Assembly: GCA_963971225.1 (NCBI GenBank)
Contig: OZ020267.1
Location: 52,717,590-52,781,589 of the forward strand
Direction of reading: 5' to 3'
DNA from: Melieria omissa
Lineage: Eukaryota > Arthropoda > Insecta > Diptera > Ulidiidae
DNA: 64,000 nucleotides
Positions 33,901 to 45,130 of this stretch are shown one piece after another. The position numbers and the translations under genes are program-made. Each line of letters starts with the position of its first letter. The stretch's first letter is position 1. Below the pieces are notes generated by a model. That model searched no databases and was not told where the DNA came from. It saw only the letters and a list, made by a program, of their open reading frames with translations.

Positions 33901-34031
33901 TGAATCATTATTCGAAGGCGATTGAAACCAGACTGAGGTTTGGGTGAATCTGACACCAAGTGAATTTATTTTTAAAACAAATGACCGAATTCAATAAAAA
34001 TGTTATATGAGGGCTCTAACTTAAGATTTAA

Positions 34032-34548
34032 CACTTTCGACCCCAAAGCTGTCTGAGAGCAACTTCACCTGTTTCTCATAGCAAAAGCTACAATTGATTT
34101 ATGGGTTTAATTTAAGTAGGCACCAACAAATTAATATTTTTAGAAGTGAATTCAAAGCAAATTACAAAAATTTTACTGTTTTCCCCAAAATAATTTTCAA
34201 TAATTTGCAGTAATATCAGGGAAAGTTTGTGCTCTAATTGAAGTCTACGAATTGGGTGCGTTTGATCAGAACTCTGTTTTATTAGTAATGGTTAAATAAA
34301 ATCAAGAAGTGATAATTTTGTATTTTTCCATAAATATTAAATAATTTTTCTGTATTTAAAAATATTGATACAAAATTTATTTAACCCGTTGTAAGCTAAA
34401 ATTGTTCAAAAGTAAACTAGCTCTAGAGCTCTAACATAGAGGCGTGGCGACTTCAAATGTTGTGTGCACACCTCTTAGACAAGTTTTTCATGATTTAAAT
34501 ACCAAAAAGTAATATCGAGACAAAGGGTAAAATTTGGGATCGAAAGGG
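34032..34548. mobile_element. TTAA-flanked MITE, 517 bp, piggyBac-type
   Basis: The inverted ends CACTTTCGACCCCAAA and CCCTTTCGATCCCAAA (2 mismatches in 16) lie exactly between TTAA sites (34028-34031, 34549-34552). There is no coding frame. The CCCTTTC terminus is shared with the 83-bp MITE family, suggesting one mobilising enzyme (inference). Confidence 0.65.
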
Positions 34549-34601
34549 TTAAAATAGACAAGTAAAAACAAATATTTAACTACGCTGAAGCAGTGAAGAG
34601 A

Positions 34602-34855
34602 ATTCTGTGGTCAAAAGCACTAACCGCTTAAGTCGACTTAAGAAGAAATTGAGTTATGGATGCCACCACGTTCCCTTGACTGTGCTCTACCTTTGTGTAA
34701 AATCGGGGAGCTTCTAACTTTAAAATAAAAAAAGTTATTAATAAAAACCTATTCGCATTCCCATAGCGAATACACTACGCGCTAAAACTTTAAAGCGAGA
34801 TTACTCGGAACAGCAATTTACGACTTAGGCGGTTATTGCTTTTGACCACAGAATT
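34602..34855. mobile_element. MITE with about 35-bp inverted repeats
   Basis: The left arm TTCTGTGGTCAAAAGCACTA and the inverted right arm TTCTGTGGTCAAAAGCAATA continue through AACCGC(T/C)TAAGTCG. The core is about 180 bp and has no coding frame. The target duplication is unclear and the superfamily unassigned. Confidence 0.72.
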
Positions 34856-37059
34856 GTTGCGTGGAATTGTGGAGATACTCTTAGAGAAGTTGCTGAGGAT
34901 GTTGTCAAGTCGACTGGTTCATGCAAAGCAATTTTTTTTGGATGTTGTGGTTATATAACGTTGAACAGCGAAGTTTGTTATGAAATATCTTATTTTGAAA
35001 TCTTAAACATAACCGTCGCAGTCGCATTTCTCAGGAGCTGTTGAGTCATAACTGTTGAGATAACAAAAATACTGTGAAATTTCTCACTCTGTGTATTCGT
35101 TCTGTTGTCCTTCGAAGTTAAATTTATATGTTCAACTTTGACCTTTAAAATTTTTCCACTCCTAAAAATAAACTCGTCCTGTACACAGATATGTATAATA
35201 TTCCACTGCATAAACAAGACGATTTCCAATAATAGCCGGTGACAAATGGTTACATGGTTATGACGTCGAAACCAAAGCCCAATCATTGCAATGTAAATTT
35301 TTTTGAACACACCTCGTGTTACATAAACGAAAAGTAATTGAAAAATGTTTTGCTGAGTTCAGTTTTGAAAGCTTATCACTCACATAGCCATGAATACATC
35401 CAGTTCTTAGTGATAGTAAAAGTGGGATATTGAAAAATTTGTTTAATATATGAACAAGTTTATTTCATTATAGATTTTAGTGTACCAGGGTTTTATCAAA
35501 TTTAAATCACTGCCCTATTTCTGCTCACCTTTTCTATAAATACTCAGCTGAACATTGCAATGACAATGTTCAATATGAACCACAAGAAAGTCCTGAAAGC
35601 AAACACCGGTACCAGAATTCAGGCCGCGGCTAATTAATTGCGGCTGCTTCCATCAGTGATGGTCATTCTGCTACTCGCGAGCAGCAACGACGCCAAAGCT
35701 GTCTTGTATTCGTATGTGCGACGTCACTCGCGACAAGCAAAATGGACATCACTGCTTTAAATAAATAACCAAACATTGAGAATTTATACATTTTAGACAT
35801 TTTTTTGGTGTAAAAACCCCCTTTTGAATATATTTGTTCTGTCTCCTTATTTCAAATATGTAATTTTTCTATCTGACTTTAGCTAAATTTATCCACTTAT
35901 TTATAGCATCATGTACTGTCTACATAGTCCACTTCAACATAATATTTGTAGTTATGATAAATATTTAATTTTCAGAATATTTTTGTCAACTCACTTCACT
36001 CTGTCTCCCTTTATTTTCATGTCCTGTCTTCGTTTTGCATTTTCGCAAACAATTTCATTAAGCAAATTGCTGCTCGCCTGAATCTATATAAATATGTTTT
36101 TTTTACTCTAGTTTTCTTCTTGTTGTTGTTTTATGTTTATTTTGCACTTGTCTCGACTCACTACTGTGTCGTCTATGATAAATGGATTAGCGAAATGAAA
36201 TTGAATTGCCGCTACAGCTGCCATGTCCTTTCTCCTACAATTTTCTTTGTCTCATTTTTTGCAACGTTTTCGTTGTATTTTTGTTTGATGCTGCTGTGCT
36301 TTCGTTTTTTTTTTCTTTTTTCGATTGCATATTCTGCTGGCTCAGAGTTTTGTCATACCTGTCACGATTATCATATCGTCGTTGCTGTTGTTGTCGTTCT
36401 AATGTTTCTGGGACAAGAACAAATATAACTAAAAGTGGCTGGGGAAGGGGACGGAAATGACGCGCACCTGACGTTGGCAGCACTTTGGCCAAAGTGCGGA
36501 GAATATATTCGCGCATTGGTTTGTGAAACATTTATTGGTAGATTATTTTCAATGATTTTGTTGGTATAGATTTGTGCGTGGCGCCTTGAGATTTTTTGCA
36601 AGGACGACAGCACGCACTAAGGGGATGGCAACCTACTGTAATGACGCAAGATGTGATGCTTTTATGCTTAATGGCATAAAAGTGAATAGGGGGAAAAGGG
36701 AAAAGAAAGAAAACGAAAATTTTATTTTTAGAAAGGATTCTGAGAAAGGATCATATCTTTTTTTTGTGGTTTGCTTTATCTTATTTTATATTTGCTCTGA
36801 AGTGGATTTTCAAATCCATATTTTGTGGCCTCTGATGAGAGTTAATCAAATTTCTTGCTTTAATTTATACTTTCAATGAATAAATGAATGAATAGAATTT
36901 TTGTTAATAGTAAATTTCCATTAGAAACATTTGTGGAAAGATTTTAATGCGTTACTACTCACATGTATGGCTTTTTTTAAGTTTGAAAAAGTTTCTTAAA
37001 ATTTTTTTTCAAATATAGTTTAGCTTCAAAATATTTTTCATAAAATTATAAATAAAAGT
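34856..37059. other. Intergenic, nothing recognised
   Basis: AT-rich, with T-rich and GTTGTT stretches around 36110-36420. Frames there (up to 102 codons, Phe- and Val-rich) are composition artefacts. Confidence 0.4.
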
Positions 37060-37071
37060 AAGTACCCACAT
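37060..37071. repeat. LINE target-site duplication, left
   Basis: AAGTACCCACAT, repeated exactly at 38077-38088. Confidence 0.88.
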
Positions 37072-38076
37072 CTTTTACCTTTAACGTCCAAGACCGTTAA
37101 AGGTACTGGAGCTGGATGGCACCTCGAAGGAAGTGTCAGATGCTACTACTCACTGGGTGGGCTGACTACCGTCTTTTAGACGGAAATCTTCGCCATTCTG
37201 AAGGTAGCGGAATGGATAATCGGGAGGAAATCGTGCAGGAAACATATAGGAGTCTGTAGTGACAGTCAAGCTGCACTTAAGGCTCCGGAGAACGCGCGTG
37301 TTACCTCCTAGATTGTCCAAGAATGTAAGATGAAGCTTAAATCAGTCGCGAGACGTAATACTCTGCAACTTATCTGGGTTTCGGGACACTGCGGTGTTCT
37401 AGGTAACGAAACTGCCGATGAACTGGTTAACTGTGGATCAGAGTGCACACCCATGGGACCAGAACCAATAATCGGCACCAGTCTAGCAGGAACCCTGGAC
37501 TGGATCAAGTCCTATGTAAACAACCTACATAGAGAACGTTGGTCTAGCTTGGGAAGCTGTAAGACTGCCAAGTGTTTTGTGAAAAGCCCAAACAGGAAAG
37601 CCGGGAATTTCCTCCAGAAGCTGAGAAGGAAAGACCTCCGACGAATGGTCGGGTTTATCACAGGGCACAATCCATGGGGCGACATATGGCCAACATGGGC
37701 ATCATCGAAGATCCGACTTGCGTGTCTTGCCTGGAGGAGGTAGATAGTACAGAGCACTTTCTCTGTGCATGTCCTGCTTTCTCTAGAACGAGATTGCGCA
37801 CGCTGGGTTCAGATGTTATGAGAATGGACGAAGTTCATTCTCTCGGTATGTGTGATCTCCTGAGGTTCATTAATGAGTCCGGGAAATATGCACAGGAGAA
37901 TCCATAACTTCCTCTCCCTTTCCACCCACTTTCTCTTTTTCTTTTCCCATTCCCATCTCCTCTATCAACCTTTTTCCTGAGCCTTAAGTACAATGGGTTA
38001 TAGAGCCTGAGTGCTTGGGGTAATGTCATCCCTTAGGTTATTTCGTCGGCTCCCCTTCACATCCATCCATCCATCC
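37072..38076 (+). mobile_element. 5'-truncated LINE with an RNase H domain
   Basis: This 1005-bp insertion lies between 12-bp direct repeats (AAGTACCCACAT). It ends in four CATC/ATCC tetranucleotides (38058-38076) in place of poly(A). The coding part comprises only RNase H and the C-terminal zinc motif, followed by a short 3' untranslated region. Truncation, target duplication and a simple-sequence tail are all signatures of target-primed reverse transcription. RNase H-bearing clades include I, R1 and Loa, and I cannot choose between them. Confidence 0.93.
37085..37906 (+). pseudogene. LINE RNase H and C-terminal Cys-His region, frameshifted
   Basis: In order: the TVKGTGAGWH stretch (RNase H start), EIFAILKVAEW with the catalytic Glu, CSDSQAALKAP with a catalytic Asp, and IWVSGHCGVLGNETADELV, the RNase H signature. 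Frame breaks occur near 37180 and 37310. Another near 37675 shifts into GRHMANMGIIEDPTCVSCLE, then STEHFLCACPAFSRTRLR, giving the C-x2-C ... H-x3/4-C motif of LINE C-termini. It stops at about 37906. It is inactive and has no reverse transcriptase domain. Confidence 0.9.
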
Positions 38077-38088
38077 AAGTACCCACAT
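38077..38088. repeat. LINE target-site duplication, right
   Basis: AAGTACCCACAT directly after the CATC tail. Confidence 0.88.
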
Positions 38089-38796
38089 GTAAAAAATGAA
38101 CTATGACACCCTGTATGACATATCCCATAGTTGACAAAAATACTTTCCTAACATCATAACTTCTACAAAAAGTCCTCACATTACATTTGCATCAATTCTT
38201 GTTCCGCTTCCAAGTTATTTAGTGTCTCAAGTTAGTCGTCGATTCCCACAACGCGCCAAGTCGAGGAAATCAAATTCAGCTCCAATTTCACTGCCAATAC
38301 TTTTAAATTTTTTACCACTGCAGTCGGTTCGCTTTCAGGTTTATGGCTGCAGCGAATTTTTCATTCAGATCACCTCGAGTCGCCTTGAATTTCAGCGTCG
38401 TGTTGCTTAGCCGCTTTTTTCTCGCCTTTGATTAATTTTTGCATTTTCCTTCGACATTGTGTCAGCCAGAAGCAGCGCGCAACTCGATGCCGCGCTGGCT
38501 GAATTGTTGGAAAATATTAATGAAGGGCAGCAACCGTGAGTGTTGTGTTGAATCCTCCTGGTCACATTGCTGTAATTAAATTCAAGCAAGCCGGATAGCG
38601 GACATAAGCGTTATTTAGTTAAGTGGCGCATCTTTTCGTGTTGATTTAGGAGAACGCCAACTGCCCAGAAGAAGCATTTATCATATCATTTAATGAGCCA
38701 GGAATGCGGCTGTGAATGGCGCAAGTTGGGCGCTTCAAGTAATTAATTAAATGCTCGTTTATGCAGCAAGTCGAGGACGTCAGTTTATTCGGAGGA
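38089..38796. other. Intergenic, moderately GC-rich
   Basis: Short frames of about 60 codons on both strands, none recognisable. Confidence 0.4.
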
Positions 38797-38860
38797 TATA
38801 AAAAGCTGAAGTAATTTTCTTTGCTCGAAAACAGCACACTTCAGTGCGCTCGGTCAGCGC
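38797..38860 (+). promoter_or_regulatory. Possible core promoter (TATA plus initiator-like)
   Basis: TATAAAAAG at 38797-38805 is a good TATA box. An initiator-like TTCAGTGC begins at 38840, about 43 bp downstream, which is longer than the usual 30 bp, so the pairing is imperfect. A short basic ORF follows at 38862. A chance TATA is quite possible in this AT-rich DNA. Confidence 0.28.
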
Positions 38861-38861
38861 A

Positions 38862-38909
38862 ATGGGGAAAGGATCAAAGGAAACCAAGAAACGCTTGAAA
38901 AAATCATAA
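38862..38909 (+). CDS. Very short basic ORF, 15 residues, speculative
   Basis: ATG GGG AAA ... TAA encodes MGKGSKETKKRLKKS, with seven basic residues. The start context (GCGCAATGG) is moderate. It would be the first ORF of a transcript starting near 38840. A second mini-ORF (MLLDILMEA) lies at about 38984-39013. Such ORFs are common by chance. It is listed only because it follows the TATA element. Confidence 0.15.
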   Translation: MGKGSKETKKRLKKS

Positions 38910-40249
38910 AACTACGGCCAACACTGCGACAGGTGGCAGCCAACGGAGCACTCACACAGCAACAGCAACAATCAAGCCTCACCATGTTGCTGGACATTTT
39001 GATGGAGGCTTAGAAAGGGCAAAAGAAACTAAACACAAATTCATCGGCACTTTATGCGCTCACATTCCAATCGAGCGAAAAAAACGGCAGCGCAAGGAGC
39101 AAAACTGCCGCAAGTGGCTCTTAAATTTTCAAACAAGGGTTCATCTATATGTGTGTGTGTGACTGTGTGTGTGTGTGTATGGCCTACGAAAATGCACACT
39201 GCGCTGCCAACATATGCCACTGAAATTCCATTAAAAATTTACAAACATATGGAAAATTTCCACAGAGAAATGAAAATGACCCACACCCGAAATGGGCAGC
39301 GGGACGACACGGCACGGTGAGGGCGAGTTGCCTGTTGGAACTATTTCGAAGCAAAAATAGTGAACAAAAATGTATACACAACTAGTTGAAAAGGGCAAAT
39401 GAGGCAATGAGAAAGCAAGGCAGCAAAAAAAAAAAAACTACAAAAACAATACTAAAACGTAAAAGAAATAAAATCATGCAGGACAGCAAACAAAACGTGG
39501 CTCAAAAAAGCAAAAAAGTAAAGCACGAATAAAGCATTGCGAGGCAAAAAACTTGCTGGCAATTTCAGCAATTGTAGAAACACCAACAACCAACAGTCAA
39601 CAATTTTATTTGCTTTTGCTATAATGGCAGCACCGCTGGGAAGCCGCTCCAACGGATCGCATTGTCCATTGTGTGTCTGACTGTGTATGTGTGTGTGTGT
39701 GCGGTTTTGTGGTTGTCGGCTTGACCGACACACTGCCGCCACAGCCTGCTTCATTTTATGTAGTGTTCAGTTTTTTTCCAACTATTTTCCTTTTCCTGCC
39801 CGTTGAGTTCGCTGCGCGAAGACTACTTTTGTGCAGTGGTGGTTGTGCTGCATTTATTAACAAAAATGTATGAAAATATATGAAAATGTTTGGCATAAAC
39901 TGAACGTATTCACATTTTGGGCTGCTTGAGAAAATTAGCTAGGAATTTTTGAGGCTTTATAAAACAACTCAAGTGACCTTCGTGCCTGTTGAACTGTTGT
40001 GCAAGGAACAACTTGAAGCGTGCACCAGGCTCGGCGAGGTTCGCTATTTCCTGCTAAGAATGCAGCTGCTAAAAGACAAGTTTTAGGTTTATGGTGTTGA
40101 GCTTCGCTCATACATCAATGCCTCCTGCTATTCGAGATTGGTAGTCAGTGACAGAAAGGGTTCTGTTGTGTCCTTGAAGCAGGATTTGCATGTGGCATCA
40201 TTGATAATTTTCATAATTGCCATATGTTCACCATTTGAATTTGATCCTT
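38910..40249. other. Intergenic or leader-like, CAA-rich, no gene
   Basis: A CAGCAACAGCAACAA stretch near 38957, GT runs at 39148-39180 and 39677-39702, and a run of A near 39427-39438. No protein is recognisable. Confidence 0.4.
39148..39180. repeat. GT microsatellite
   Basis: GTGTGTGTGTGACTGTGTGTGT-type run with one break. Confidence 0.8.
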
Positions 40250-40700
40250 CAATGGCGCCGATCATCAGACCCAATTCTTTCTTCTCCAATCAATGTTCAA
40301 ACAAAACACTTTGCGATTCTGCAGAATTTCACTCTGGATCATTTACCCACAGCAGTTCTGCTGGCATGATTTTTGATCCACTTTTGGTCGCTGGTGATTG
40401 GTGATTGCTCGCTGAGCCCAGATTAGGCAATTGATGGGCTATTTTGTTGCCAAGGACATCAGAGTATACCGGAACCCTAATTAGGCTTAGCTGACTGTGT
40501 TTTACAATACTTTTCTGCTTTGCTTTACATTCGCTTACGATCTTTGAGTAATTTGAAGGGTTTTCTAGGACCTTTACTTCAGCTTGACTGTCACTGAAGA
40601 CCTCTACGCGTTTTCGCAACAATTTCTCCTTATTTATCCAGCAGGCCACATTTAGGATCACGTAGACTTCTGTCTGGTAGACTATCTATCTATCTACCAT
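40250..40700 (-). pseudogene. LINE RNase H domain relic
   Basis: The minus strand reads TEVYVILNVACWINKEKLLR with the catalytic Glu, EVFSDSQAEVKVLENPSNYS with the catalytic Asp, and SLIRVPVYSDVLGNKIAHQL, a degraded form of the W-V-P-G-H-S ... G-N-E-x-A-D signature (His to Tyr, Glu to Lys and Asp to His changes). The open frame covers about 110 codons. It resembles other RNase H-bearing LINEs but differs from the 37-kb family. No ends or tail are visible. Confidence 0.82.
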
Positions 40701-40789
40701 CCAGCTCCGGTTCCTGGACAGGGAAAAACACATATTGTTGAAAACTATGTCAGAAAGTCATAGACAACTTTTGGTGGCTATACGGCAAA

Positions 40790-42340
40790 CATAACCTGAA
40801 AAATAAATTCAAAATTATAATATAATTTAAAAATTCATTCATTGAATTTTTTTATTTAATTATAATTTAAAAAATATGTGGATAGAAATAAATGTTTTAA
40901 AACATTATACGAGAAATATATCATAAAACAATTTTGTGATTGTATTAAAAATTTAACTGTATAAAAAAATGTTAAAATATAATAATAACATTTAGTATTA
41001 GTATTCAATTTGGAATTTGGAATTCTTAATGTTTAATTCCTAATATTAGATCTTTTATTTGTCACTCCAAATTTAAATTCTATAATATTAAATTCTTAAT
41101 TTTTAACTCATACTTAGTTTCGAATTTTCGAATTAAAATTGTTTATTTCAAAATTCTTGGGTTTTTAAATTTTTAGTTTGTAATTTGTAGTTTTTAAGTT
41201 TTAATTCTAAATTTCTAATTTTTATTTTTAATTTGTATTTTTAATGCTAAAGTCTTAATTTTAGATTTTTAATTGTAACTTGTGATTTTGAATCTTTAGA
41301 GTGTAAATTTTAATTTTTAAATTTTAGTTTTAATTTTTAATTTTGAGTTTTGAATTTTTAAATTATAATTTTTAGTTTTTAATTAATTTGATTTTTTTCA
41401 TATTTTTAACCTAAAAATGTTTTAATTTTAAAGTTTTAATTTTAAAGCTTAAATTTAAATTTTTTAGTTGTTATTTTTTTATGTTATAAATAAGTTTACA
41501 ATTTTTAGTTTTAAAAAGAAAATTTTTAATCTCAAGCTTTAATTTATATTTTTTTAATTTTTAATATTTCACTTTTATTATTTTATTTTTAGTCTTAAAT
41601 TTTCTGGTATCGAGTTTTTAATGTTTTTGTTTTTAATTAAACATTTAAAATGTTGAATTTGGGTTTTTTACTTATTACTTTTGAATTTATAAAATTGAGT
41701 TTTAACTTTTTTTAATTTTTATTTTTTAATTAAAAAAATTTTTATTTTTTAATTGAAAAATTAAATTTTTGGAATTTTTGTTTTTTATTTTTAGTATTTG
41801 ATTTTTAGTTTCCGACTTTCAATTTTATAGTTTTAATTTTTTTAATGTGTTTTTTTTAATGTTTGATTTGTAATTTTGAATTTTTATTTGTACATTTTTT
41901 ACTATTAACCCTTTGCGTCATGAAAATAAACCCGTTCTGTATGAATTGTATGGGCTGTAGTCCAATATATTGCACATTGTGACTGAAAGGGTTAATGTTT
42001 AAGTTTAAATTTATAATTTTTAGTTTTTAATTCTTCATTTCTACTATAAATTTTAACTTTCAGTATTTAATTTTTAAATTTTTAATTACAATTTTTAATT
42101 TTTTTAGCTCTTTCGTTAAAAAGTTACAACTTTTTTATTTTATAGTTTTTTGTGATTAGATAATTTTTGTTTTTAAGTTTTACATTTTGTTTTATTTTAA
42201 TTTTTTATTTTTTTAACTCTTTCGTTTTATCTTTTTTAATGTTATAGTTTTTTTCTGATTAGAAAATTTTTGTTTTTAAGTTTAATATTTTGTTTTATTT
42301 CAATATTGTTTTTGTTTGTATTTATAATTTTTATGTTGCA
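40790..42340. repeat. T-rich, cryptically simple AT tract
   Basis: About 1.5 kb made largely of TTTTTAATTTT-like words, with T far exceeding A on this strand. The 83-bp MITE at 41909-41991 is the only structured insertion. It has no genes. Confidence 0.75.
41909..41991. mobile_element. 83-bp TTAA-flanked MITE, copy 2 (inverted)
   Basis: Exactly 83 bp between TTAA 41905-41908 and 41992-41995. In the reverse orientation it matches copy 1 (CAGTCACAATGTnCAATATA, AGCCCATA, AACGGGTTTATTTTC). Confidence 0.75.
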
Positions 42341-43255
42341 TAAAAATGGTTTGATATTTTTTTCGGAACTCTTACTTTAAAAGTCCATCATTCCAACAGT
42401 CCGTACTAAAATGAATTCCCACAAAGATGAGTCAGAGCTAAAATCCAAATTCAAAATTTTATCAATACATTTCCATAAACTGGAGGCCATTAGAAAGCAC
42501 CTTTTTTGGAATTAGTGTGCTCATAATTTTCAGTTGACGTAAGACAATATTTGCCAACTTGGCCAAGTGAACTTTGAACTCGCACGTACCTAATTGAAGG
42601 CATTAAAAACCATGTAAAAACGCACATATGTGTTTGTGTGTGTATGTGCGCGAATGTAGTTAATCATAAAAATTGCTAAAACGCGCTCAGCCGGAACATG
42701 AGTAATCATTTTTGTGTCTGTTCGCGCCAAGCGAAATAAATTCAGCCAAAGCCACGACAAAAATAACACTTAATTGAGACAAAGCGCCCGGAAAATGAGG
42801 CAAGAGCGACAAAGCGACACCGGCATTGCCATTAGTGCGCCGCTGCCGCTCATTTCAACGCTGACTTGAAACTTTCTACAAACTCTGTTTTTTTATCTCA
42901 TTTGGTGCGCTTCCGTTGCCATTCAGCCAGCCAGCCAGTCAGTCAGTCAGTTGGCTAGCAACAATGTTCTATCATCACTTTTTATTGGTTGTTATTGCAG
43001 TCGTTGTTGTTGTTGTTGTTTTTGTTACACTTGAATGAAATATTACAAATGGCCCAAAGTGGCACTAAGTGCGACAATATCAACATAATCGATTTTTTGC
43101 TTTTGCTTAATGCGTACCCAACAGCAACAGCAACAACAACAAAAACAACAACAACATTACTGACACTAAGCAACTATTGTCAAATCTATATAAATTGTAA
43201 TAAAATTCATTTATTTATTAACATTTTTTATTTGTGCTCTCCAACTTTATTTCAG
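42341..43255. other. Intergenic or intron-like
   Basis: AGCCAGCCAGCCAGTCAGTC (42926-42950) is an imperfect tetranucleotide repeat. GTTGTT near 43001-43021 and CAACAA near 43128-43158 form inverted trinucleotide runs. The end, CTCCAACTTTATTTCAG (to 43255), is a good splice acceptor. Confidence 0.4.
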
Positions 43256-43323
43256 GTCTGATTGCAACGTTGCCACAGTACCAACAGTAACAACAACCAC
43301 TAGAACAACAACAACGATATAAG
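43256..43323 (+). other. Possible 68-nt non-coding exon
   Basis: A pyrimidine-rich acceptor ending TTTATTTCAG precedes GTCTGATTGCAACG. The segment closes in ACGATATAAG followed by GTTAGT, a good donor. It is CAA-rich with stops in the frames I read, so it would be an untranslated exon of a plus-strand transcript. It rests on splice-site appearance alone, and chance pairs of this quality occur. Confidence 0.25.
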
Positions 43324-44205
43324 GTTAGTAATTTTCAACGTTTAAATGGTGAAAAATGCGACAACTACAACGCCCCGGTCCCACTCCCACCCATTCAATA
43401 GGTCAAACGTTGTTCGCGTCTTGCGTCGGCCGCGCCGCCAGGACCATTGTCGCACTGGCGCGACACTCGCTGCTGCCGTATTGTCGCCGCTTGCACTGTT
43501 CGCCGGCCGGAGACCGTTGCAGCCAGAGTTCCGTTGCGGCTGGTGGCGGCGGCAAGTGGCGTTCGCTCAGTGGTCGAGCAGTGCAATGTTTGCCAGAGTC
43601 GTAGCGTGTGCTCCAACAACAACAACAACAACAACAACTAAGCAGCACTGAAATTATTACACTTAGTTACTTGCACAATGCGAATAATGAAAGCAAAAAT
43701 GCGCTCCGCGCTGGCCGCATGGCCGCCGCCGTAATCCGGTTTCGTGCGAACATAAACTGGTCTCGGTCCGTTTTTGCCCTCGGCCCTCCCCCCCTCCGCC
43801 CGCGTTGGCGCATTGCTTTGGCGGGTAATGCGAAATTAGTTCGTTTCGTTTCGGGCTAAGAGGTTTTCGTTTGTTTGTTTGTTTGCTGGTTTGGTTTGGA
43901 TGCTTTGCGCTTTTGGTGTTTGTTGTTTTTGCTGGCCGCTGTTGTTGTTTTTGTGTGTCGTTGTGCAATTTGTTTGAGGTTTGCGAGTGGATTTCCAGTT
44001 GCCGTTAGTGCATAGATCTGACTGCAACATTTATAGGGCTTTGTTGTTGTAATCCAAATAGTGTAATTGACGTTTTGTTGCGAAGAAAAGCGCTGGGAAA
44101 ACCAACGAAAATAATTTTTTGTATAATTAAAAAAACAAAAAATTGATAAAAACGTAAGAAGAGTATATTTTAAACAACTAAATAATAACAAAGTTTTTTA
44201 ACTTG
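43324..44205. other. GC-rich block, possible regulatory or leader DNA
   Basis: 43370-43860 is the most GC-rich stretch here, with frames of 80-101 codons open on several strands at once, which is what high GC produces. None has a domain. A (CAA)8 run lies at 43613-43638 and a GTTT run near 43868-43886. Confidence 0.45.
43613..43638. repeat. CAA trinucleotide repeat
   Basis: About eight perfect CAA units. Confidence 0.9.
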
Positions 44206-45130
44206 TAATATTTTTCCAATCTATTGAAATAAAAAAATCAAATGATACTAAAATGAAATTGAAATTGAAATTAAATTTCATGAAAAAACTACATATTTTA
44301 TTTATTAATAAAATTTATTTATTTACAATGAATATTATTTGTTGAATCCCAAAATTAAAAAATATTCATTGAAATTTAATTCAATTTATGGAAAAATAAA
44401 TTTTTTTTAGAAAATTCAAAATTAATTACAAAATTAACATAAATACAAATTTCTATTTCTTAATTCAAAATTAAAAATTATTTATTGAAATGAAAACAAA
44501 ATTAAATTATTTTTGAAAAACAACTTAAATGAAAATAAAATTAAAACTGAAATTTAAATTAAATTTGTGAAAAAAATGACATTTTTTATTTTTTAAAAAC
44601 TAAATGAACATTTAAAATGACTTGATAAATTACAAAGATTAATGTTTGTTTATTCAAGAATTAAAAAAATATTTTGGTTGAAATTAAATTAAATTAAAAG
44701 AAAAAGAAATTAAATTAAATTAAAATGAAATTAAAGTCAATTTTTTAGAAAATTCAAATTTAATTAAAAAAATAACATAAATACAAATACAAATCTTTCT
44801 TAATTCAAAATTAAAAAATATTTATTCAAATGAAAAACAAATTATTGAAAAGTTTTATATTTGAGAAAAATTTAATTTAATCAACAAAATTTACAGAAAT
44901 AAAATTTTATCCTTTTTAAGCAAAAATAAGAAAAATATTTATTGAAAAATTAAATTTTTTTAAATTAAAATAATAAAAAAATTGATCTTTTTTAAATAAA
45001 AATTAATACATTTTTATTTAAATTAAATTTAGAGCATTCAATAATTAAATTTGATTTCAAAAAATTTCAGTTTAATTTTTAAAATAATTAAAATTTATTT
45101 AAATGAAAAAATATATTTTTCATGTCTGCT
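44206..45130. repeat. A-rich, cryptically simple AT tract
   Basis: About 900 bp of GAAATTAAATTAAA-like words, with A exceeding T on this strand, roughly the complement of 40790-42340 in vocabulary. No genes. Confidence 0.72.

Noticed and set aside
43346..43860. Several overlapping frames of 60-101 codons on both strands
   Set aside because: High GC removes stop codons in all frames, and residues such as Thr and Gln runs come from CAA repeats. No domain was recognised.
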